NCBI GenBank assembly: GCA_900552105.1
Contig: URYH01000008.1
Span: forward strand, 1 to 45,246
DNA length: 45,246 nt
From: an uncultured Eubacteriales bacterium
GTDB lineage: Bacteria > Bacillota > Clostridia > Christensenellales > UBA1242
Reading direction: 5' to 3'
Below are positions 19,047 through 25,846 of this stretch, one piece after another. Made by a program: the position numbers and the translations under genes. Within the stretch, counting starts at the first letter, position 1. Every line of letters begins with the position of its first letter. The notes under the pieces were generated by a model, which did no database searches, was not told where the DNA came from, and saw nothing but the letters and a program-made list of their open reading frames with translations.

Positions 19047-19413
19047 TCTTCCTCCATAAACAAAATAACATAACTCTCAAACAGGATATTGGCACGTATT
19101 CCTTGCTGATGAGTTTTAGTCATATACAAAATAACATAACTCTCAAACGGCCATCTGGCCTGGTATCTAAACAGGCAAGTTTTAGTCATATACAAAATAA
19201 CATAACTCTCAAACACGGACTGGTTGCGACTTTGCAAGATATGTGTTTTAGTCATATACAAAATAACATAACTCTCAAACAATTGGTTTTAGCATAGCTG
19301 AGCAAGGCTAGTTTTAGTCATATACAAAATAACATAACTCTCAAACACTTGATTACTTTTCAATAGCAAAATAAGGCGTTTTAGTCATATACAAAATAAC
19401 ATAACTCTCAAAC
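19047..19413 (-). CRISPR. Type II CRISPR array, 6 repeats and 5 spacers
   Basis: Repeats of 36 bp lie at 19047-19082 (degenerate), 19113-19148, 19179-19214, 19245-19280, 19311-19346 and 19378-19413. Spacers are 30, 30, 30, 30 and 31 bp. The crRNA sense is the minus strand: read that way the repeat starts GTTTGAGAGTTATGTT and ends GACTAAAAC, close to the Listeria/Streptococcus type II-A repeat pattern, and it pairs with the tracrRNA at 23974. The repeat farthest from cas9 has lost its 3' third, as expected for the trailer end. The leader is therefore on the cas9 side. The five full repeats are identical by eye. I saw no match of any spacer to the rest of this window. Confidence 0.97.
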
Positions 19414-19473
19414 CTCAAATTTAAGAACTAATTTTGCTAACCACAATTTATCTTGCATATAACTTCAACTTTA

Positions 19474-19502
19474 AGTTTAAGAAATAGTAGTGTTGGTGTC
19501 AA
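19474..19502 (-). promoter_or_regulatory. Candidate CRISPR leader promoter
   Basis: On the minus strand TTGACA (19502-19497) and TAAACT (19479-19474) are 17 bases apart, giving a start near 19467, about 50 bases before the first repeat. A second TTGACA at 19552-19547 has only a poor -10. The stretch 19503-19680 between leader and cas9 holds nothing else I can support. Confidence 0.5.
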
Positions 19503-19680
19503 TCAAATTTCGCACAAATCTTTATCGATTATTATCTTGCCCAAATTGTCAACATTGTATTTTAACGTGGGCTCAACAAATAAGCAGTTTATTTCATTAT
19601 ATGCCAGTTGTTTGATTAAAAGATCAATCTTCTTTCCTGTTTATCTCATTGAGTAATTCTTTTAACACTTCTAAAACTCA

Positions 19681-22600
19681 TTATAAGACGGTTTCCTTTG
19701 CATAAAGTCCTGTGACAGATTGTTCTATCAGAGATATATTCAAATTTGAAATATTTTTGCCAATTGTTGTAGAGCCTGCGTGTTGACTTTCCCCCAACAA
19801 AGTGAGATCGACAGTATATGCTCCTCCAACATACTTGACAAGACCCAACAAGAGTTCCGCCTGTGCCGAAATTGATAGTGACAAAAACACAGAGCGTGCA
19901 TTTGTTAATTTTTTGACTAATCCTGAAATTGAAGACAGGTTATAAATTTTTTTGCCAAGTTGAGCGACTATCAAATCGTATAAATACACATTGTTGGTTC
20001 TGCTGATGGCAAGCTGTTTTGAATTTGTTTTGACGGCAGGGGATACAATTATTTCTTCATCTGTTGTTTTTAGCAATTCTTTGATTGTTGCGGGCATGTT
20101 TTGATGCTTTTCAAGGATTTTTATATAGCCAATATCCTTGTTGGATAGGAACCATTGATTTAATTTCAATAGTTTTAATGAGTCGTTGGTTTTTGCTGTC
20201 AACATATACAATCCGCCGTCTATCTTCAAGAGAGATCTATATTTGATTTTGTCCTTAATAACTTTTGTTATTTTGATATTGTTGGTTTTTTCTATATATT
20301 CAATTATTTTTTGAGTTTTGTTGGCATCGTTTCTATGTTGATATTCAACAATGATTGGAACGGTTTCGATGGTTTTGTTGACTGTGCCGTTTGCGTCAAC
20401 ACTTTCAACAGCGATAAAATACGCATTTTTCAAACTGTTATAACCACCGTATTTATCAATGGAAGAAAGCGGTCCTTTCGCTTTTAGTGCAAAAGATGCA
20501 GGGGTTGCTGAGTGGTTTTTGGAGCTTTTATATACTGTTGCGTTGTAAAACATTCCGTTTTTGTTTTCATAAGGCATGATGCTTATACAAGGGCTGTTCT
20601 TTTCACAATTTTTTCGAACAAGATCAATGCTTGGTTGACCTTTCCATACGACTTCGCCTGTTTGGTTTGACCATACTGTTCTTCTAAAAAGTTTTTCAAC
20701 AACACTGGTGGTATTTGCATTTTTATCTGCTGTTTGATTGTTATTTTCTTGTGTGTTTTTCTTCCAATAACCCTCAGTAAACCTGTTAAACAACACATTT
20801 CCCACAACAACATTCAAATAGGCATCTTGTGCGTGATGGAGAGCATTGACATCGCGAGATTTGTTTATGTTAAAATTTTTTCTAAAATCAGAGACAAACA
20901 TTGCTTTTGAAAAGATAATATTTCGTTTGTTTGAGTAAACTTTTGATAGCAAATCAATGACGGCCTTTGATTCTTGATTTGTTGACACCAATTGTTGATT
21001 TGTAAAATTATCGGCATCTTTTTCTGTGAATTCTTCCGTCCTTTGCAGTCGGGCAAGTTTTGAATCCGTCATAAGTCCGTTTTCTCGAAGTAATTCCCAA
21101 AATGCTTTTTGTGATGCTTGAATGTGTCCATCAATAGGATAGTTGTCGCTTTTTGCGAGGTTCGCCGCAGCGCTTACCAACACCTTGTTGTCAATGCTGT
21201 CATCTTTGACCTTGCAACGTGGGATAATATGGTCAACATTATACATGTTGTCGTTATTGAGTTGAGAAATATCTATTGGTTTGCCGGTGTAAATATCTTT
21301 TCCTAATTGCATGAAATAGAGATATAGTTTTTCGCTTCTTAAATTTGAATTGTCTTTCTGATTTAATTCTTCCATAAGTTTGTTAAACTCAATACAAAGT
21401 TTTTGACATTCCAGTTTCAATTGTTTGTCTTTGTATTTTTTAACAACCATTTTGTGACGAGAGTCCTTTCTTCCAGCTTCGCCTTTTTCTTGATTGTTGC
21501 GCGTGACTTCAACAAAAATTTTATCTGGATATTTGCCCAATTTGTTTTTTAATTCGTTAATTATGCTTATTGCTTGCCAAGTCCCACGTTTTACTGCTGG
21601 AGAAGTATACATGTTTTGAATGTCATCATAAAGCAAATCCCGTTGAATTTTTTGGATGTTTGCGTCCAATTTTTGTTGCAAATCATACGTCTTGCAAAAA
21701 ATTATTTCTTGCAAATTTTTGTTTGTTTCCCACAATGCAGACATGACTGTAAGTGTTTCCTTCTCTGGGTTTGCTGATTTTTTATCTGAAAATTTCAATC
21801 CTTCCAAAAACTTTTGTGACAAACTTCCCCAACCACTGAAATTGAGCGATTTGAGAAATTTGATGTCTTCGTCTGAAAAGATATTGAACTCACGTTTAAT
21901 TCTTTTTGCAAGTCTTGACTTGTCGGAAATTATTGTGTGATATTTTATGATTTTTTCAAATACTTCCAGATTTTTATTGACAAATTCTTCACCAAATTTG
22001 GTTGCAAAGGTCACGTATGAAGAATAATCATTTGCGAATTCCTTGTCTATGCCTGTGAAAACAACATTGCTGTCATTTTTGTTTATTATGTTATTTTGCT
22101 TTAAGAATTCAATAAGTTTTTTTGTTGATACTTTTGGCGTTTTTTTGAAGAGACCGTCAAAGATTTGTTGTTTGGTTTCAACTGTAATCGCGTTCCCATT
22201 TATTTTCAAGTTGTTGAGCTCGTTTAATACTCTAAATTTTGAATACAAAAGTGATTTTTGGGGCAGAACGTCTTCTGTTGGAAGGTAGGTGCATTTATTT
22301 GTCATGTTTTGGATAAAACGATTTTCCGCTTCGTCCAGGTCTATTATTTTGTCCAAGGTCCAAGGTTTGAAATCTGCTGATTTGTCTTTGCGAATCCATC
22401 CGTTTTCAGACTCTCCAATTGGTCCAACAAAATATGGAACTCTAAAACTGACAACATCAATAATTTTTTGGCCAACTGAACGCCCGTCCGCATCTTTGTT
22501 GTTTAGAAAATTAAACTTTTGAGCACTTACCTTGAGGATTTGTTTTAGTTCTGCCTGGTATAATGAGTTGGGGAGAAGTATGTTGTCGTTACTTCTTAAT

Positions 22601-23934
22601 TTTAATAAAAAATCATTTTTTTCAATTGCGTTTAATATATTTTGTTTTCTTTCTTCATATTTATCTAATTCGACATTGTTTTCAACATCACATTCAAACA
22701 ATTCAGATTTCAAAAATTTGTAGAAATCTTCTTGGCTAGCTTTTTTATATAAAACCCTTTTCTTTCCCGAACATAAGTCCGAATAACAATATGCGGCATA
22801 ATTATTATATTGTGTGTTTTCTTTCTTCTCATTTTTTCCATTTTTTGATGGTTTGTGTCCAGCATTAAATATGATTTTCTTTTTGGAAGGGAAATATGTT
22901 TTGACAAATTTCTTTAATTCTTGCAATTGCTTGTTGTGTTTTTCATATCGTTCAACCATTGCTTGGCAAATATAATTATTTTCGCCCAACAACTTTTTTA
23001 ACTGTATATTTGCATATATTGCTTGCAACAAGGTTAAAATTTCCACTTCAACGTCTTTCAAAGAGCTGATGATTTCGCCATATTGCTCTTCAAAGTTTGC
23101 ATCATTAAAATCTATTTTAATCGCATCTTCTTTATCTACATCAAAAATATCGCTAGTCTTAAATTTTCCAGATATCAAAATTGATGCCAGCGTTTTATCA
23201 AGTTTGGTTTTCACCCCAAGTTCTGTTTCGAAATTTTCTTTTATTTGCTTATAAGGCAGACCGTCATCAAAGTCTTTAATCAACGACATAACACAATTTG
23301 CTTTATCGCCGGTCAAAGTCAAATTGTTCTTTGCATCAAAGTTCTCTTCGCCATAGGTTTTCAATTTTTCGAGTAATGAAATAAAGTCGGTCTTTAATGT
23401 GTCGTTTGATTGATTGTTTGAAAAATCTGTTTCATATAAAAAATGACCTCTATGTGTTAGTATGCTATGAACGGCAAGGTATAGAAGCCGAATGTCTTCC
23501 GCAGGATTAGTCAGCAAACTTTTTCTTAAATGATAAACTGTTTTATACTTGTCATAGTATTGCTTGTCTGTGAATATTTCCTCAACCATGTCATTAAAAA
23601 GAGAGTATTTGCTTGTTAAATTTTTATCGCTTTTTTCTTTATCTTCTTTGTCGAGATTGCTGAATTTTAATCGTGTAAAAAATGAAGGGTCAACTTTTTC
23701 CACTTCACTTTTGAACAACTCTTGCAACCAGTTGTTTTGCAGTTTCTTGCGAACTATTCGTCTTCTTGTCGCACGATTGATTCTGCGCTCCTTTGCTGTT
23801 TGTGCTTCTTCAAACAATCGGACACCCCATGCATCATGCCCAGCAATTCGAACAAGGTTGTAATTGCTGTCCGTCACAGCATAGCCACAACTATTTGTGC
23901 CTATGTCCAAACCCAGATAAATTTCTTTATTCAT
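19681..23934 (-). CDS. cas9: CRISPR-associated endonuclease Cas9
   Basis: RNA-guided double-strand DNA nuclease, 1,417 residues, the large size typical of type II-A. RuvC-I is YLGLDIGTNS with the catalytic Asp at residue 10. An arginine-rich bridge helix follows (KERRINRATRRRIVRKKLQ). RuvC-II is IFVEVTRNNQ (Glu near 807). HNH is YNVDHIIPRCKVKDDSIDNK (His near 902) with the downstream Asn present. RuvC-III is HHAQDAYLNVVVG (Asp near 1035). All nuclease residues are intact. AAGGAG lies nine bases before the ATG at 23934; a longer frame to 23997 would overlap the tracrRNA anti-repeat. The array follows on the same strand and the tracrRNA is divergent. No cas1, cas2 or csn2 is found within the window, so spacer acquisition must be supplied elsewhere or has been lost. 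Confidence 0.97.
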   Translation of the reverse strand: MNKEIYLGLDIGTNSCGYAVTDSNYNLVRIAGHDAWGVRLFEEAQTAKERRINRATRRRIVRKKLQNNWLQELFKSEVEKVDPSFFTRLKFSNLDKEDKEKSDKNLTSKYSLFNDMVEEIFTDKQYYDKYKTVYHLRKSLLTNPAEDIRLLYLAVHSILTHRGHFLYETDFSNNQSNDTLKTDFISLLEKLKTYGEENFDAKNNLTLTGDKANCVMSLIKDFDDGLPYKQIKENFETELGVKTKLDKTLASILISGKFKTSDIFDVDKEDAIKIDFNDANFEEQYGEIISSLKDVEVEILTLLQAIYANIQLKKLLGENNYICQAMVERYEKHNKQLQELKKFVKTYFPSKKKIIFNAGHKPSKNGKNEKKENTQYNNYAAYCYSDLCSGKKRVLYKKASQEDFYKFLKSELFECDVENNVELDKYEERKQNILNAIEKNDFLLKLRSNDNILLPNSLYQAELKQILKVSAQKFNFLNNKDADGRSVGQKIIDVVSFRVPYFVGPIGESENGWIRKDKSADFKPWTLDKIIDLDEAENRFIQNMTNKCTYLPTEDVLPQKSLLYSKFRVLNELNNLKINGNAITVETKQQIFDGLFKKTPKVSTKKLIEFLKQNNIINKNDSNVVFTGIDKEFANDYSSYVTFATKFGEEFVNKNLEVFEKIIKYHTIISDKSRLAKRIKREFNIFSDEDIKFLKSLNFSGWGSLSQKFLEGLKFSDKKSANPEKETLTVMSALWETNKNLQEIIFCKTYDLQQKLDANIQKIQRDLLYDDIQNMYTSPAVKRGTWQAISIINELKNKLGKYPDKIFVEVTRNNQEKGEAGRKDSRHKMVVKKYKDKQLKLECQKLCIEFNKLMEELNQKDNSNLRSEKLYLYFMQLGKDIYTGKPIDISQLNNDNMYNVDHIIPRCKVKDDSIDNKVLVSAAANLAKSDNYPIDGHIQASQKAFWELLRENGLMTDSKLARLQRTEEFTEKDADNFTNQQLVSTNQESKAVIDLLSKVYSNKRNIIFSKAMFVSDFRKNFNINKSRDVNALHHAQDAYLNVVVGNVLFNRFTEGYWKKNTQENNNQTADKNANTTSVVEKLFRRTVWSNQTGEVVWKGQPSIDLVRKNCEKNSPCISIMPYENKNGMFYNATVYKSSKNHSATPASFALKAKGPLSSIDKYGGYNSLKNAYFIAVESVDANGTVNKTIETVPIIVEYQHRNDANKTQKIIEYIEKTNNIKITKVIKDKIKYRSLLKIDGGLYMLTAKTNDSLKLLKLNQWFLSNKDIGYIKILEKHQNMPATIKELLKTTDEEIIVSPAVKTNSKQLAISRTNNVYLYDLIVAQLGKKIYNLSSISGLVKKLTNARSVFLSLSISAQAELLLGLVKYVGGAYTVDLTLLGESQHAGSTTIGKNISNLNISLIEQSVTGLYAKETVL

Positions 23935-23938
23935 TTTG

Positions 23939-23967
23939 TTGACTCTCCTTTTCTTTTGTGTTATCAT
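23939..23967 (+). promoter_or_regulatory. tracrRNA promoter
   Basis: TTGACT and TATCAT are separated by 17 bases, giving a start near 23974. It overlaps the cas9 Shine-Dalgarno region and points away from cas9. Confidence 0.75.
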
Positions 23968-23973
23968 ATCAAT

Positions 23974-24058
23974 ATACAAAAAACATAACGAGTTCAAATA
24001 AATGTATTCTAATCACAGCGCATTGGCGTCAATGAAAGAAGGGTTATCCTTCTTTTTT
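23974..24058 (+). ncRNA. tracrRNA
   Basis: Trans-activating RNA that pairs with crRNA repeats and loads Cas9. The anti-repeat ATACAAAA-AACATAAC (23974-23989) pairs with the repeat segment GTTATGTTATTTTGTAT. A GAGT bulge follows, then TCAAAT (23994-23999), which pairs with GTTTGA at the repeat start: the lower stem, bulge and upper stem layout of type II-A guides. Downstream are a CATTG-GCGT-CAATG hairpin (24021-24034) and a terminator hairpin AAAGAAGG / CCTTCTTT. The expected length is about 85 nt. The strand is opposite to cas9. Confidence 0.88.
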
Positions 24059-24060
24059 TT
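24035..24060 (+). terminator. tracrRNA intrinsic terminator
   Basis: An 8-bp stem AAAGAAGG / CCTTCTTT with loop GTTAT ends in T-rich sequence; it is also the last hairpin of the tracrRNA. Confidence 0.85.
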
Positions 24061-24169
24061 CTGCACTGTCTGAGTGTTTGTCAGAACTATTTTTAAAAAT
24101 AATATCATATCTTCGATAATCTTCAAACAATTTGACAACAACTATTATAACAAACTTTCGCCACATTAA

Positions 24170-24238
24170 CTCACGTTAACAGTTTTCAAGTTTTTTACGA
24201 ACGAGTTGATTTGAGTGAAAGCAAGTCGTTTTGAAAGA
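24170..24238. repeat. Attachment-like repeat, copy A
   Basis: CTCACGTTAACAGTTTTCAA and the following bases match, with few differences, the junction of the serine tRNA fragment at 28458-28537. The shared part is about 21 bases of tRNA sequence (anticodon loop, stem and start of variable arm) plus at least 26 bases of non-tRNA flank (TTTTTTACG-A/C-ACGAGTT). To its left there is no tRNA. It looks like an old recombination site of the same family as copy B. Confidence 0.6.
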
Positions 24239-24248
24239 CGAAGCTTGG

Positions 24249-24262
24249 TTGTTGGAACAAGC
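24249..24262. repeat. TTGTT-GG-AACAA dyad near copy A
   Basis: A dyad TTGTT-GG-AACAA followed by GC, 59 bases right of the copy A core. A near-identical TTGTT-AG-AACAA-GC lies at 28664-28677 right of copy B. Recombinase or regulator binding is possible. Confidence 0.4.
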
Positions 24263-24282
24263 TTTGTTTTCAGAAAAATGCC

Positions 24283-24310
24283 TTGACAAAATTGGTTTAA
24301 AAAATATAAA
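24283..24310 (+). promoter_or_regulatory. metK promoter
   Basis: TTGACA and TATAAA are separated by 16 bases, placing the transcript start at about 24317, just before the riboswitch. Confidence 0.65.
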
Positions 24311-24317
24311 ATACTTA

Positions 24318-24446
24318 CATCCATAAAGAGTGTGCGAGGGACAGCCCCATTGACCACACAGCAACCTGCATGTGCAAGGTGCTAAAGGCTGACCGATGGG
24401 AACCATATTGAATTTTAATCCTATCGGTGACGATGGGATTTTTTTT
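24318..24446 (+). ncRNA. SAM-I (S-box) riboswitch controlling metK
   Basis: The aptamer carries the conserved S-box blocks: AAAGAGTGTGCGAGGGA (24325-24341), GCCCC, GCAACC (24361) and AAGGTGCTAAA (24376). The P1 stem pairs TCCAT with ATGGG. The expression platform is a clear switch. ACCGATGGG (24392-24400) can pair with CCTATCGGT (24420-24428) as antiterminator, or ATCCTATCG can pair with CGATGGGAT as terminator with a T-run. SAM binding holds P1 and favours the terminator, so high SAM should switch metK off. Confidence 0.93.
24418..24446 (+). terminator. Riboswitch-controlled terminator
   Basis: A 9-bp stem ATCCTATCG / CGATGGGAT with loop GTGA is followed by eight T. It competes with the antiterminator described for the riboswitch. 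Confidence 0.88.
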
Positions 24447-24484
24447 GCACCCTTTATGGAAATAAAACAAAGGATGTGAAAAGA

Positions 24485-25639
24485 ATGAAAAAAATTTTAT
24501 TAAAATGCAGTGAACGTTCAAATGCAGAAATAAAGGTGAGAGAGCAAAACAATCAAACGCACTCAATCATAACAAGCGAAAGTGTGAATATTGGACATCC
24601 GGACAAAACTTGTGATGTGATTGCAGATGCGTTTTTGGACGAGGCACTTCGATTTGACCCAAATTCGCAAATGGCAGTTGAATGTGCAATAAAAAACGAC
24701 AAATTGTTTATCTATGGCGAGGCAACAACAAAAGCGAAAATTGATTATGATGGGATTGCAAAACAAATTCTTAAAGACGTTGGTTATAAAAATGATTTCA
24801 AGATTGTTAAAGAAATAAGCATCCAAAGTTCTGACATAAATCAGGCTGTTGAAAGGAATGAGATTTGTGCGAATGACCAGGGTATGGTTTTTGGCTACGC
24901 GACAAATGAAACAAAAGAGTTCATGCCTTTGCCCGTGGTTGTTGCACACAAAATTATGCAAAAATATGATGAGTTCAGACGAAGTCGTTTTGACTTTTTT
25001 GCTGATGCAAAAAGTCAAGTTTCAGTTGAATACGAAAAAGAAAAACCAACGAGAATCGCAACGGTTCTTATTTCTGTTTCGCACGACAAATATTTGTCAC
25101 TTGAAGAAATTCAACAAATCATAAAAAGAGAAGTGCTAGACCCAGTTTTGGAAGAATATCAGCAGTATGTTGCTGACACAAAATTTATTATCAACCCAAG
25201 TGGCAAATTTACAATTTGGGGCTCTTTTGGGGATTCAGGCTGTGTTGGAAGAAAAATTGTTGTTGACACCTATGGTGGGGTGGGGCGAGTTGGCGGAGGT
25301 TGTTTTTCGAGCAAAAACGCAAGCAAAGTTGACCGCTCTGGTGCATACTATTCACGCTTTGTTGCAAAAAATATTGTTGCCCATAATTTGGCTGACAAGT
25401 GCGAAGTTCAAGCCGCATATGGAATTGGTCTTCCTCGACCAATCGCAATCAATATTGAAACTTTTGGCACTGAGAAAAAATCTCTTGCTGAAATTTATGA
25501 ATATGTCGAAAACAATTTTGATTTTAGACTTTCAAACATAATTCGTGAACTTGATTTGCTGAAACCAATCTATAAGAAAACCGCCTGTTTTGGGCATTTT
25601 GGACATGAAGAATTTCCGTGGGAGACAATCAAGCCTTGA
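24485..25639 (+). CDS. metK: S-adenosylmethionine synthetase (divergent)
   Basis: Makes SAM from methionine and ATP; SAM is the methyl donor for reactions including the DNA methyltransferase at 39722. The protein has 384 residues. Family blocks are SESVNIGHPDKTCD (catalytic His and Asp), QGMVFGYATNE, GDSGCVGRKIVVDTYGG (Asp, Arg, Lys) and SSKNASKVDRSGAYYSRFVAKNIVA (two Lys and Asp). The catalytic residues seem present, but the blocks deviate from the usual GPxGDxGLTGRK and SGKDPTKVDRS. The N-terminus has about 25 extra polar residues before HSIITSE. ATG 24485 is preferred: AAAGGA lies 11 bases upstream, while GTG 24476 is only two bases from it. The S-box riboswitch upstream supports the function. 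Confidence 0.92.
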   Translation: MKKILLKCSERSNAEIKVREQNNQTHSIITSESVNIGHPDKTCDVIADAFLDEALRFDPNSQMAVECAIKNDKLFIYGEATTKAKIDYDGIAKQILKDVGYKNDFKIVKEISIQSSDINQAVERNEICANDQGMVFGYATNETKEFMPLPVVVAHKIMQKYDEFRRSRFDFFADAKSQVSVEYEKEKPTRIATVLISVSHDKYLSLEEIQQIIKREVLDPVLEEYQQYVADTKFIINPSGKFTIWGSFGDSGCVGRKIVVDTYGGVGRVGGGCFSSKNASKVDRSGAYYSRFVAKNIVAHNLADKCEVQAAYGIGLPRPIAINIETFGTEKKSLAEIYEYVENNFDFRLSNIIRELDLLKPIYKKTACFGHFGHEEFPWETIKP

Positions 25640-25650
25640 ATAATTTTTTT

Positions 25651-25674
25651 CATTTGTTAGAACTTTTGTTAGAA
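25651..25674. repeat. GTTAGAA tandem motif, copy 1
   Basis: CATTTGTTAGAACTTTTGTT plus AGAA, downstream of metK. It matches 28650-28672 with only one T inserted. Confidence 0.6.
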
Positions 25675-25781
25675 TAGACAACAAAAATGTTATTTTGCTT
25701 TAAATCTCATTTTTTTTGTGTTTTTAAGTAAAGATTAGATTAAATAAAAGCTTAAATTTTGTCGAATTGCGTAATTTTAAT

Positions 25782-25809
25782 TTGTTTTTGTCTTCATTTT
25801 TGTTATCAT
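25782..25809 (+). promoter_or_regulatory. Candidate promoter of the hydrogenase-rubrerythrin gene
   Basis: TTGTTT and TATCAT are separated by 16 bases, 38 bases before the start codon; AAGGAGA lies just before the ATG. Confidence 0.5.
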
Positions 25810-25846
25810 TAACTAGATTTTGTAAAATGGTGTTTAAGGAGAATAT

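Noticed and set aside
19045..19095. Longer start for superoxide reductase
   Set aside because: The extra residues come from CRISPR repeat and spacer DNA; GGAGGAAG points to the ATG at 19044.
18923..19297. Open frames on both strands through the CRISPR array
   Set aside because: Their repeating peptides (for example SYVILYMTKT) are translations of CRISPR repeats, not proteins.
19414..19680. Second anti-repeat or extra degenerate repeat between cas9 and the array
   Set aside because: Only fragments such as CTAAAACTCA resemble the repeat; similarity is too short.
24166..24406. Short leftward frames ending in KNLKTVNV across the attachment repeat and riboswitch
   Set aside because: The shared peptide comes from tRNA-derived and flank DNA, and the rest is translated riboswitch.
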